27,097 bases of DNA from Lachnospiraceae bacterium UBA7026 (lineage in GTDB: Bacteria > Bacillota > Clostridia > Lachnospirales > Lachnospiraceae), in NCBI GenBank assembly GCA_002494165.1, contig DLBH01000066.1, forward strand, positions 1-27,097. Reading direction: 5' to 3'. Below, piece by piece: positions 8,231-16,731 of this stretch (position 1 is the stretch's first letter; each line of letters opens with the position of its first letter). A program made the translations under genes and the position numbers. The notes under the pieces were generated by a model. It was not told the DNA's origin. It searched no databases and was given only the letters and a program-made list of their open reading frames with translations.

Positions 8231-8330
8231 AAGACAGTTCATTTGTACCATCCTGTCATTAAAAAAAACTAGGACAGCATTTCACGATAATAATGTCTTT
8301 ACATGCTGGGACCAGACTCAGCATTTTTTA
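8231..8330 (+). promoter_or_regulatory. attenuator leader of the queuosine operon, preQ1-I-like
   Basis: The transcript would open with GACAG (8233-8237), which can pair with CTGTC (8253-8257). Next comes an A-rich stretch ending ACTAGGA (8258-8274), very like the A-rich tail ending ACTAAGGA of class I preQ1 riboswitches. A second GACAG (8273-8277) competes for the same CTGTC. CAGCAT (8275-8280) can pair with ATGCTG, the 5' arm of the terminator at 8303-8324, so it is a natural antiterminator. In preQ1-I a TAG-type loop element pairs with the tail CTA; I do not see it here. The riboswitch class is therefore uncertain, while a transcription attenuator seems likely. Confidence 0.5.
8303..8330 (+). 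terminator. attenuator terminator 1 in the queD leader
   Basis: An 8-bp stem (8303-8310 with 8317-8324, one G-T) closes a six-base ACCAGA loop and is followed by TTTTTA (8325-8330). It is about 100 bp before the queD start and about 75 nt after the predicted transcription start, so it would end transcripts before the operon. Confidence 0.7.
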
Positions 8331-8368
8331 CTTTATTCCATGAATTTCTGTCCTCTCATAATAATCAG

Positions 8369-8415
8369 GAATGCCTTGCCGGGGACTGCCGGCCCTTATG
8401 GTATTCTTTATTTTT
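8369..8415 (+). terminator. second terminator-like hairpin directly before queD
   Basis: An outer 7-bp stem (8369-8375 with 8400-8406) and an inner GCCGG/CCGGC stem (8378-8382 with 8389-8393) are separated by an unequal internal loop. TTTATTTTT follows at 8407-8415. It ends 4-5 bp before the queD Shine-Dalgarno sequence (GGAGG, 8420-8424). The upstream ATTCC (8335-8339) can pair with GGAAT (8368-8372) and would disrupt the outer stem. Confidence 0.5.
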
Positions 8416-8431
8416 GATTGGAGGAATGACT

Positions 8432-8854
8432 ATGTACCTATTGACAACTGAGCAAACCTTTGACGCCGCTCACTTTCTCAAAGGCCACGACGGTGCCTGC
8501 TCCAATATCCATGGACACCGCTGGCGTGTTGTGGCCCGGATCGCATCAAAGGAACTGAAAAGCGAAGGCTCATCCCGGGCCATGGTCATGGACTTCAGCG
8601 ACTTTAAACAAACCTTAAAAGAACTGGCTGACTATTTTGACCATACGCTCATTTATGAGAAAGGGAGCCTGAAGCCTTTAACCATAGAGGCTCTCTCTGC
8701 AGAAGATCTTGTTTTGACAGAGGTTCCCTTCCGTCCGACCTCCGAGTGTTTTTCCCGGCATTTTTATGAAGAATTCCGGGCAAGGCAGTTCCCGGTCTAT
8801 GACGTGACTGTCTATGAGACACCGACGAACTGCTGCACTTACAGGGAGGACTGA
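8432..8854 (+). CDS. queD: 6-carboxy-5,6,7,8-tetrahydropterin synthase
   Basis: QueD converts 7,8-dihydroneopterin triphosphate to 6-carboxytetrahydropterin, the second step from GTP toward queuosine. I start it at the ATG at 8432 because GGAGG ends seven bases upstream; an ATG at 8426 would be only one base away. The frame further upstream (to 8303) crosses the leader. The 140-residue length fits. Zinc ligands H14, H27 and H29 and catalytic C23 are visible in the pattern FDAAHF...CSNIHGHRW, with a later acidic segment VMDFSDFK and DHTLIYE. The C-terminal PTSECFSRHFYEEFR is also typical of QueD. The stop is 2 bp before queE. Confidence 0.93.
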   Translation: MYLLTTEQTFDAAHFLKGHDGACSNIHGHRWRVVARIASKELKSEGSSRAMVMDFSDFKQTLKELADYFDHTLIYEKGSLKPLTIEALSAEDLVLTEVPFRPTSECFSRHFYEEFRARQFPVYDVTVYETPTNCCTYRED

Positions 8855-8856
8855 CC

Positions 8857-9537
8857 ATGGAGAAAAGCAGAACTTATCACTATCCCGTTGCGGAGCATTT
8901 TGTCAGTATCAACGGGGAAGGTGCTGAAGCCGGCCGCCTGGCCGCCTTTATCCGCCTCAGGGGATGTAATCTCCACTGTAGTTTTTGTGACACTACCTGG
9001 GCCTGCAGCAACAGCTGCCCCTGTGAGTATCTCTCCACAGAGGACCTGCTGGCCTGGCTGGACCAGAGCCAGGTCAGGGATGTAACCCTCACCGGAGGGG
9101 AGCCCCTGCTGACGGACCATGTGGATGACCTGATCAGGACCCTGGGCAAGGCGGGCTACCGGGTGGAGATTGAAACCAATGGAAGCGTGGATATCTCTCC
9201 TTTTGAGAGCATCCGGCCCCGCCCTGTATTTACCCTTGATTACAAGTGTCCAGGCAGCGGCATGGAAGACCATATGCTGACCGGCAACTACTCCATGCTG
9301 ACCGGGGATGACAGCGTAAAGTTTGTCGTTGGCAGCAGGGAGGACCTGGACCGGGCCAGGCAGATCTGCAGCAAGCATGACCTGGGAGACCGGTGTGGTA
9401 TATTTCTGAGCGCCGTCTTCGGCAAAATAGACACAAAAGACATCGTCCAGTATATGATGGACCATCATTTTACAGAAGCCAGATTGCAGCTTCAGATGCA
9501 TAAATTCATCTGGGACCCGGCAAAACGGGGCGTCTGA
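8857..9537 (+). CDS. queE: 7-carboxy-7-deazaguanine synthase (radical SAM)
   Basis: QueE rearranges 6-carboxytetrahydropterin to 7-carboxy-7-deazaguanine using a [4Fe-4S] cluster and SAM. The CX3CX2C cluster motif is C37-C41-C44 within RGCNLHCSFCDTTWAC, preceded by the family signature FVSINGEGAEAGRLAAFIRL. The SAM-binding TLTGGEPLL follows at about residue 76-84, and IETNGS further on. Length is 226 residues, normal. Extra cysteines (ACSNSCPC, residues 49-56) follow the cluster motif, as in other Firmicutes QueE. The ATG at 8857 lies 2 bp after the queD stop, with GGGAGGA upstream. It is followed by folE 27 bp later. Confidence 0.95.
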   Translation: MEKSRTYHYPVAEHFVSINGEGAEAGRLAAFIRLRGCNLHCSFCDTTWACSNSCPCEYLSTEDLLAWLDQSQVRDVTLTGGEPLLTDHVDDLIRTLGKAGYRVEIETNGSVDISPFESIRPRPVFTLDYKCPGSGMEDHMLTGNYSMLTGDDSVKFVVGSREDLDRARQICSKHDLGDRCGIFLSAVFGKIDTKDIVQYMMDHHFTEARLQLQMHKFIWDPAKRGV

Positions 9538-9564
9538 CAGTATTTTTTGATAAAGGAGGAACTA

Positions 9565-10155
9565 ATGGCAATCGATAAAGAAGCAATCAAACATCATATC
9601 CGGGGAATTCTGATTGCCCTTGGCGACGATCCCGACCGGGAAGGCCTTAAGGAAACCCCGGACCGGGTTGCCCGTATGTACCAGGAAGTATTTGAGGGTA
9701 TGAACTACAGCAACCATGAGATTGCACTCATGTTTAACAAGTCTTTCAAAGATGACCTGGCCGTCAGCTCCGACCACGAGGACATCGTCCTGGTCAAGGA
9801 TATCTCTGTATTCAGCTACTGTGAGCACCATATTGCCCTGATGTATGATATGTCCGTATCCGTAGCCTACATCCCTACAGACAGGGTGATCGGCCTCAGC
9901 AAGATTGCCAGGATCTGTGATATGGCAGCCAAGAGACTGCAGCTGCAGGAACGGCTGGGCAATGATATCGCTGAGATTGTAAGCGAGGCTGCCGGATCTG
10001 AAGATGTGGCTGTCATCATCCATGGCACCCACAGCTGCATGGCTGCCCGGGGCATAAAGAAGGAGGCCTCCTCCACGGTGACCACCACCCTGAGGGGCCA
10101 GTTCGAGACCAATCCTGCCATACAGAACAAGCTTTATATGATGATGAACCAGTAG
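9565..10155 (+). CDS. folE: GTP cyclohydrolase I
   Basis: FolE opens GTP to 7,8-dihydroneopterin triphosphate, the shared first step of folate and queuosine synthesis; here it supplies QueD. I start at ATG 9565, five bases after AAGGAGG; the frame upstream would need a TTG before that ribosome binding site. Length is 196 residues. The zinc site is visible as C86 and H89 in SYCEHH and C158 in IHGTHSCM. Other family segments are [10 protein letters not shown] near the N-terminus and [11 protein letters not shown] at about 109-119. The C-terminal [12 protein letters not shown] is standard. Its position between queE and queC implies use in deazapurine synthesis, though it would also feed folate. 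Confidence 0.96.
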   Translation: MAIDKEAIKHHIRGILIALGDDPDREGLKETPDRVARMYQEVFEGMNYSNHEIALMFNKSFKDDLAVSSDHEDIVLVKDISVFSYCEHHIALMYDMSVSVAYIPTDRVIGLSKIARICDMAAKRLQLQERLGNDIAEIVSEAAGSEDVAVIIHGTHSCMAARGIKKEASSTVTTTLRGQFETNPAIQNKLYMMMNQ

Positions 10156-10238
10156 ACTGCCGGAATGGCGGCTGGTTTGGACCAGGACTGGTCTGCCAGA
10201 TGATAGTTTGACGGATGAAATATGGAGGATATGCTGAC

Positions 10239-10913
10239 ATGCAGGAACTGAAGAATAAAGAGGCTGCCGTCGTGGTTTTCAGCGGCGGACAGGACTCCAC
10301 CACCTGCCTTTTCTGGGCATTAGAACGTTATAAGAAAGTGCTTGCTCTCTCCTTCGACTACGGACAGAAGCACATTGGGGAACTGGATTGTGCCAGAGCC
10401 ATCTGCCGGGACTATGGTGTAGACCAGTATATCATGGACATGAGTCTTTTAAACCAGCTGGCTCCCAACTCCCTGACCCGGGCCGACATCCCTGTCGACG
10501 AGGAAGCACCCGAAAGCGGCACACCCAACAGCTTTGTGGACGGCCGCAACCATCTTTTCCTATCCTACGCCGCGGTCTTTGCCAAGCAGAAGGGAATTAG
10601 CGATATTATCACCGGCGTATCCCAGAGCGATTTTTCCGGATATCCGGACTGCCGGGACGTCTTTGTCAAGTCACTTAATGTAACCTTGAATCTGGCTATG
10701 GACTATCCTTTCGACATCATCACACCCCTGATGTGGCTTGATAAGGAAGAGACCTGGGCCCTGGCTGACCAGCTTGGTGTCCTTGATGTCATCCGGCAGA
10801 GAACCTTAACCTGCTATAACGGCATCATCGGTGACGGCTGCGGCCACTGCCCCTCTTGTAAACTGAGGAAAAAGGGTCTTGATGCCTATCTGGCATCCAA
10901 AGCCGGCAAATAA
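10239..10913 (+). CDS. queC: 7-cyano-7-deazaguanine (preQ0) synthase
   Basis: QueC converts 7-carboxy-7-deazaguanine to preQ0 with ammonia and ATP. I start at ATG 10239, ten bases after GGAGG; an in-frame ATG at 10215 precedes that site and has no good ribosome binding site. The protein is 224 residues. The PP-loop is SGGQDS at 15-20, followed by LSFDYGQKH at 38-45. The zinc-binding cysteines are C192, C201, C204 and C207 in [26 protein letters not shown] (102-111) is also characteristic. It is the last gene of the operon, ending 10 bp before a strong bidirectional terminator. No queF, tgt or preQ1 transporter gene is in the window. Confidence 0.96.
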   Translation: MQELKNKEAAVVVFSGGQDSTTCLFWALERYKKVLALSFDYGQKHIGELDCARAICRDYGVDQYIMDMSLLNQLAPNSLTRADIPVDEEAPESGTPNSFVDGRNHLFLSYAAVFAKQKGISDIITGVSQSDFSGYPDCRDVFVKSLNVTLNLAMDYPFDIITPLMWLDKEETWALADQLGVLDVIRQRTLTCYNGIIGDGCGHCPSCKLRKKGLDAYLASKAGK

Positions 10914-10923
10914 GTGAAAAAAG

Positions 10924-10972
10924 AACTCCTGGACAGAGTTTGTCATAAGACGGGCTGTCCAGGAGTTTTATT
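10924..10972 (+). terminator. terminator after queC, probably bidirectional
   Basis: A perfect 13-bp stem (10924-10936 with 10955-10967) closes an 18-base loop and is followed by TTTTATTTA on the plus strand. On the minus strand the same stem is followed by CTTTTTTC, so it could also stop transcripts coming from the MBL-fold gene. Confidence 0.85.
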
Positions 10973-11011
10973 TATACATAAGTTTTATTTATACATTAGT
11001 TTTATTTACCC
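10965..11011. repeat. 17-bp AT-rich tandem repeat, about 2.7 copies
   Basis: The unit GTTTTATTTATACATAA/TTA repeats at 10965-10981 and 10982-10998, with a partial copy from 10999. It begins in the T-tract of the queC terminator, so it looks like local duplication of the terminator tail. Confidence 0.7.
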
Positions 11012-11086
11012 AGGAATTATATTTATATAAGAGTTCTATTAAAAGCCAGATTATGTCCTTTGAATGAAACTGTATATTTTATCTAA

Positions 11087-11121
11087 GCATTATATGCATG
11101 CATTATATGCATGCATTATAT
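11087..11121. repeat. 13-bp tandem repeat GCATTATATGCAT
   Basis: Two full copies (11087-11099 and 11100-11112) and a partial third copy are present. The unit is nearly palindromic (ATGCAT ends). It lies in the non-coding gap between the convergent queC and MBL-fold genes. The rest of that gap (10973-11181) shows no gene. Confidence 0.7.
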
Positions 11122-11181
11122 TTATGCTTGCTTTTAGAAGGCTTGCTCCTCAGAATTCCTACCCTTCAAACTACCTGCTCT

Positions 11182-11877
11182 TCAGATCTCAAAACTGTCC
11201 CCGGGTTTCTTTATCTCCATGATCTGGCCGGTCATCAGTTTCTGGTCCATCTTCCTCTTGTAATCAGTAATCAGACCATAGTCCTCCCAGCAATGCATGG
11301 GGAAAATATAATGGGCCCGTACATTTTTCAGAAAATAATCCATCCCCCAGCCCCCGGCATATTCCTGACGGGGATCAAGAACCACAAAGGCACAATCAAT
11401 CTCCACGTTTCTGATCCGCTCAATCTCCTTTTTATAGTTGATCTCATGGGCCTTGTTATCCGCTTCCGGCTCTCCCGGCCAGTCCCACCAATGGAGGTCA
11501 CCGGCATGGTAGATCACCTTTCCTTCGAGTCTCACTAAGAAGGCCACACCCTCATCGGTGGATTTGAGGGTCTCAATCTGACACTCTCCCACCTGCCGCT
11601 TCTCATAGGGGTCCATAAAGGTAACCTCTTCAGCCCTGGCCCAGGCCCGGCCGGACTGACGGATATCCGATGAAAGAATATAATGGACTTCCTTGCACTT
11701 GTTCTCCAGCTTGAAAATAGCCGGGCTATAATGGTCCTGGTGACCGTGGGAGGAGAAAATGTAGAGAGTCTTCCCATAGGCCATATCGGGAATCATTCCC
11801 TGCCAGTAATCAAACAAGAGGTAGCTCTTTTCCGTCTCCACCAAAAAACCGCTGTGTTTTATATATGTTACTTTCAT
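11182..11877 (-). CDS. MBL-fold metallo-hydrolase
   Basis: This 231-residue soluble protein has the metallo-beta-lactamase fold signature HxHxDH at H44-G-H46-Q-D48-H49 (in FSSHGHQDHYSP). Later metal-site candidates are YHAGDLHWWDW at about 119-129 and a C-terminal FPMHCWED. The start MKVTYIKHSGFLVE is typical of the UPF0173/L-ascorbate-6-phosphate-lactonase-like group of small cytosolic MBL proteins, whose substrates are mostly unknown. AAGGAAAGGA lies upstream of the ATG at 11877. It is transcribed alone, between the queC terminator on one side and a repeat-bearing gap on the other. The fold and metal site are sure; the substrate is not. Confidence 0.85.
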   Translation of the reverse strand: MKVTYIKHSGFLVETEKSYLLFDYWQGMIPDMAYGKTLYIFSSHGHQDHYSPAIFKLENKCKEVHYILSSDIRQSGRAWARAEEVTFMDPYEKRQVGECQIETLKSTDEGVAFLVRLEGKVIYHAGDLHWWDWPGEPEADNKAHEINYKKEIERIRNVEIDCAFVVLDPRQEYAGGWGMDYFLKNVRAHYIFPMHCWEDYGLITDYKRKMDQKLMTGQIMEIKKPGDSFEI

Positions 11878-11956
11878 CTTATATATCCTTTCCTTGTCCT
11901 GATCTTTTTCCCGGTTTCCTTTTGCATCTTAATTAACTCTTCTTCAATAACGCTTC

Positions 11957-12067
11957 TTTGCCAGGCTGCCCTTCTCTAACTTTGCCTTGCCAGGCTGCCC
12001 TTCTCTAACTTTGCTTTGCCGGGCTGCCTCTCTCTAACTTTGCCTTGCCAGGCTGCCTCCTGCCTCT
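11957..12067. repeat. 29-bp tandem repeat, nearly four copies
   Basis: A unit of the form TTTGCCTTGCCAGGCTGCCC followed by TTCTCTAAC recurs at 11981-12009, 12010-12038 and 12039-12067. A shortened copy (24 bp) occurs at 11957-11980. Copies differ at a few positions. The 29-bp period is not a multiple of three, so it does not encode a repeated peptide. It lies in the 412-bp stretch 11878-12289, between the MBL-fold gene and glpK. Apart from the glpK terminator, I see no gene in that stretch. Confidence 0.85.
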
Positions 12068-12211
12068 TTTAAGATTCTGTAACTTTGCTTCCCTTCCGGC
12101 AAATCCAGGTCAACCCGGACCCTGCCCTCAAAAAATACAGCCAGCTGCATATAGGCCTCAATTACGGGTCAGACTTCATTATAACAAACAGGACCGGAAA
12201 AGACAATAAAC

Positions 12212-12246
12212 GGAAAAAGAGGGCGGAAGCAAAGCTTCCACCCTCT
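12212..12246 (-). terminator. intrinsic terminator of glpK
   Basis: On the minus strand a 13-bp stem (12246-12234 with 12230-12218, one G-T wobble) with a three-base loop is followed by TTTT (12217-12214). It lies 44 bp after the glpK stop. Confidence 0.88.
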
Positions 12247-12289
12247 CATGATTATCACTGTAAATAACGATCGCTCAGAAGAACTGTAA

Positions 12290-13798
<1,509 letters not shown>

Positions 13799-13806
13799 CT
13801 ATAAAA

Positions 13807-13834
13807 ATTATATCATTACATATTAGCCTAGCAA
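13807..13834 (-). promoter_or_regulatory. possible promoter of glpK
   Basis: On the minus strand there is TTGCTA (13834-13829), a 16-bp spacer and a perfect TATAAT (13812-13807). The start would lie only about 20 nt before the ATG, just upstream of AGGAGGG. The 292-bp AT-rich gap to the next gene (13787-14078) holds other weak promoter-like sequences, and I found no clear catabolite-repression site. Confidence 0.4.
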
Positions 13835-14078
13835 ATTACACACTAAGCCCGTGTATATATCTTAACATAAAAACATTATTCTGTATTTAGACAATTCCTT
13901 CTTTTTGTATGTTTCTATCGTCTTTTTGCATGATAAATTGCCATAGCATCCTATATTTTTCCAACATTTTAAATAAGAATTGTGTTGATTTCATCTTTCG
14001 ACTACGTATATTTTAACTAGAAATAATCAGATTATCTTACCACTACTGTTCAATATGAATAAACGCTTTATGCTTCCT

Positions 14079-14885
14079 TCATTTTTCAACAGGTCCCTGG
14101 CTGCAAGACTCCCATTTCCGTTGTCTTACCAGTTCATAGAGAATAATCGTTGCTGCCATAGATGCATTCAATGACTCCACCTGACCCTCCATGGGAATCC
14201 GGAGCCGGCGGTCCGCCAGCCTGGCCGTCTCTTCAGTCAGCCCATTTCCCTCATTGCCAATGAAAAAAGCACAGGCCTGGCGGAAATCATGGCCGTAGAG
14301 AACCTGGCCCGAAAGATCTGCGGCGTAAAGGGCAACTCCCTTCTCTTTTAAGATTCTCCCCGCTTCCTTAATGTCATCCACAATGGCAAAAGGGAGCCGG
14401 AAGACAGATCCCATGGTGGACCGGATTACCTTGGGATTATAGGGGTCTACTGTGGCGGAATCCATCACGATCCCCGTGATGCCTGCCGCCTCCGCAGACC
14501 GGAACATGGTCCCCAGATTACCCGGATCCTGGATATGCTCCAGCAGGAGAAGACATGGCGGCTGGTTCTCCCCAGCCAGCAGTAATTCCTCTGCTTTCAT
14601 TTCCTTCATCCGGACCAGAGCAAAAACACCCTGGGGCGTCTGGGTATCAGACAGGGCCCGGCCCACATTTTCCCCGATCCGGTCCCAGCTGCGGCCGGCA
14701 AGCCGGTCCTTATGCTTCTCTTCGAATTCCTCGGTCATATAGCATTCCAGAATATCCTCCGGGGGAATCTCAAAAAACATGCGAGGGCCCTCCACCAGAA
14801 AGCAGGCCTGCTTTCTCCGTTCCCTCGCGCTTTTCTTAATTTTTATAATATTTTTAATCCTGGCATTTGACGTGCTGCTGATCAT
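14079..14885 (-). CDS. TrmH/SpoU-family RNA 2'-O-methyltransferase
   Basis: I start at ATG 14885, six bases after GGAGG. The frame continues to 15107, but that part overlaps the tetR gene in another frame. The 268-residue protein has the three SpoU motifs. Motif 1 is LLEHIQDPGNLGTMFRSAEA (N123, R129); motif 2 is FFIGNEGNGL (about 207-216, E212); motif 3 is ESLNASMAATIILYE (about 237-251, N240). The N-terminal SNARIKNIIKI and FLVEGPRM form the usual substrate-binding extension. It methylates ribose 2'-OH of rRNA or tRNA using SAM bound in a trefoil knot. RlmB-like 23S activity is possible, but the target is not decidable here. It is the last gene of the cdaA cluster, 13 bp after tetR. Confidence 0.9.
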   Translation of the reverse strand: MISSTSNARIKNIIKIKKSARERRKQACFLVEGPRMFFEIPPEDILECYMTEEFEEKHKDRLAGRSWDRIGENVGRALSDTQTPQGVFALVRMKEMKAEELLLAGENQPPCLLLLEHIQDPGNLGTMFRSAEAAGITGIVMDSATVDPYNPKVIRSTMGSVFRLPFAIVDDIKEAGRILKEKGVALYAADLSGQVLYGHDFRQACAFFIGNEGNGLTEETARLADRRLRIPMEGQVESLNASMAATIILYELVRQRKWESCSQGPVEK

Positions 14886-14898
14886 AGTCGTCCTCCCT

Positions 14899-15489
14899 TC
14901 ATGCCTGCCCGGGCCGGTCCCGGGGCCCTGCCTTTTTGTAAAGGATCTTTTTCTCATCACCGGCCTGGTCCAGTCTGTCCATAAACCGACACAGGCGGCT
15001 GGCCATCCTTTCCGGTCTCTCCCGGAAATCACTGTCCACCCACTCAAGTGTATACTGGGTGACGGCTGCCACCAGAAAATGTCTGTCAAACTCTTCCTGG
15101 TACTCAAATTCTGCCAGGCTGGGCGGTCCCTGGGACCTCTCTCCTGTCAGAGTCTGGCTGACAAGAGGGTAGAGGCCCTTCCTGACGGTCTCCCTCTCGG
15201 CAGTCCCGCAGACGTTCCTGAACATGGCCCGGTTATCCTCCAGCCAGTGGAAGAACTGACTCAGACTCTTCTCCCTGGATCCATCCCTGTTTTTAGGACA
15301 GGTTTTCTCATAATGCCGGGTAAATGCAGCAACCATGAGATCATAAATATTATCAAAATGATAATAGAAAGTCTGCCGGTTCATATTACATGAACCGGCA
15401 ATCTTTTGTATCGTTATTTTTGAAAAAGGATATTTTCTGAGCAATTCAAGAAATGCCTGACAAAGCATCTCCTTTGTATTATTCCTCAT
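14899..15489 (-). CDS. TetR-family transcriptional regulator
   Basis: The 196-residue protein has an N-terminal TetR helix-turn-helix at about residues 20-48 (FSKITIQKIAGSCNMNRQTF followed by YYHFDNIYDLM). The ligand-binding half is unlike any I can name; the layout resembles DhaS-type TetR regulators, whose C-terminal domains lack obvious motifs. The start has only a weak GGTGG upstream and lies 12 bp after the cdaR stop, so it is probably co-transcribed and translationally coupled. A role in controlling the surrounding operon is possible, but no operator-like inverted repeat stands out next to it. The C-terminal 20 residues are basic and proline/glycine-rich. Confidence 0.85.
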   Translation of the reverse strand: MRNNTKEMLCQAFLELLRKYPFSKITIQKIAGSCNMNRQTFYYHFDNIYDLMVAAFTRHYEKTCPKNRDGSREKSLSQFFHWLEDNRAMFRNVCGTAERETVRKGLYPLVSQTLTGERSQGPPSLAEFEYQEEFDRHFLVAAVTQYTLEWVDSDFRERPERMASRLCRFMDRLDQAGDEKKILYKKAGPRDRPGQA

Positions 15490-15501
15490 AGTCCACCACT
15501 G

Positions 15502-16731
15502 TTATCTTCCGGTCAGCATGATGCTGATCTTCGGTGTCTTATCCACAGAGACACCATCCACATCCTTGACCCGCACTTTGACCTTATGGGTTCCTTCCTC
15601 CAGGTCTGCCACATTAATCCAGGGAGCGAAATCCCCGATGGTAAGCTTCTTCATCCTGGAATCCGTGCAGTAGATAGTGAGCTTATATTCATTTCCCGCA
15701 TCGTAGGCGATATTGTAATTCTGGGTATTACCCTGGACGTTGATGTTGGCCGAGGTAAAGGACATGGTCTGAAGTTTCACCTCTTCGATCGTTGCCTGGG
15801 CTTTGACATCCTTTACATCCGTATCAGCATTCTCCACTCCTTCAGGCAGGATATCCTGGGTGATCTCTATATCTTTCTCATAATCCTCATTGCGGCCCTC
15901 AATAGATATGGAAGGAAGGGTGATCTTATCAAGTTCCTCCAGCACATCTTCCGAGGCGGTAACCGTCAGCTGCTTGGGCTCATAGTCGAAGCTTACCAGC
16001 TCGTATCCCGACTCCGGCTCACCCTCATAGGTGAGCTCCAGGTCCACGGTCTTAGTCTTCCAGATCTCCACTGAGGCATCCACCGTACTCACATCGTAGG
16101 TAAGCTGCTTGCTGGTTACCTCCTCGCCGTCGGAATCGTACAAGTCTGGAACCGCTGATACTTCCACTGTATCGGAAGCCCCATCCACATTTACAACAAC
16201 CCGGAATTCCTTCAGATTGTTCAGAAGACTCCTGGGGCCTTCTACGGTAATCAGATTGGGCTTGGCCTGCATATCTCCGACAGCATAGCCCTCAGCCGGG
16301 GTACCTTCCACCTCTATATTCACTACAACACTGGTCTCAGCCAGCTTGTCTGTCTTGACGATCATGGTGCTTACATTGCCCAGGGTTATTTCGATCTTGT
16401 CACTGTTATTTTTCGCGGTGACATGGATGGGCATGGAATTCATGATGGACAGCTCATTGAGATCTGCCACGGCGTTAAAATCCGCAGCGGTCAGCTTCCT
16501 GACCACACTCTTGCTTCCCCTTACCTGGATGCTGATTTCCTCACCCTGGGTGATCTCATAGGAATAGCCTTTTTCCTTCAGTTTCTCTTCATTTTTCACC
16601 GTCACCGGAATACCGGAAATTCTTCTCGTCATTACCGGATCCTCTATGGATGCCACAAGAAACCATATGAGAACGGCGATAACAACGGAAAGGATCTTCA
16701 TACCCAGATTATTGTTTTTTAGTCTTTCCAT
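15502..16731 (-). CDS. cdaR: CdaR-like YbbR-domain protein, regulator of diadenylate cyclase
   Basis: The 409-residue protein has an N-terminal membrane anchor (about residues 12-30, ILSVVIAVLIWFLVASIED) and then several extracytoplasmic YbbR repeats of about 85 residues. Recurring elements are IPVTVKN, KPNLITVEGPRSLLNNL and PKQLTVTASEDVLEEL. CdaR in Bacillus, Listeria and Staphylococcus binds CdaA at the membrane and modulates its activity. Its start overlaps the end of cdaA by 23 bp, which supports that pairing. The family-typical motif WFLVAS after the anchor is present. In the classic Firmicutes order glmM follows, but here a tetR and a trmH-like gene follow instead. Confidence 0.93.
   Translation of the reverse strand: MERLKNNNLGMKILSVVIAVLIWFLVASIEDPVMTRRISGIPVTVKNEEKLKEKGYSYEITQGEEISIQVRGSKSVVRKLTAADFNAVADLNELSIMNSMPIHVTAKNNSDKIEITLGNVSTMIVKTDKLAETSVVVNIEVEGTPAEGYAVGDMQAKPNLITVEGPRSLLNNLKEFRVVVNVDGASDTVEVSAVPDLYDSDGEEVTSKQLTYDVSTVDASVEIWKTKTVDLELTYEGEPESGYELVSFDYEPKQLTVTASEDVLEELDKITLPSISIEGRNEDYEKDIEITQDILPEGVENADTDVKDVKAQATIEEVKLQTMSFTSANINVQGNTQNYNIAYDAGNEYKLTIYCTDSRMKKLTIGDFAPWINVADLEEGTHKVKVRVKDVDGVSVDKTPKISIMLTGR

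Noticed and set aside
8303..8431. N-terminal extension of queD
   Set aside because: It runs through the terminator and leader. The conserved QueD start MYLLTTEQTFDAAHF follows a clear GGAGG.
11957..12067. CRISPR array from the 29-bp repeats
   Set aside because: Copies are directly adjacent without unique spacers, and no cas genes are present.
14050..14075. Catabolite-repression (cre) site near ATAAACGCTTTAT upstream of glpK
   Set aside because: It is only a partial match to the cre consensus, lacks the TG/CA ends at the right spacing, and is nearly 300 bp from glpK.
14886..15107. N-terminal extension of the trmH-like frame
   Set aside because: It overlaps the tetR gene in another frame and reads as non-protein-like sequence. 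The ATG at 14885 has GGAGG at proper spacing.
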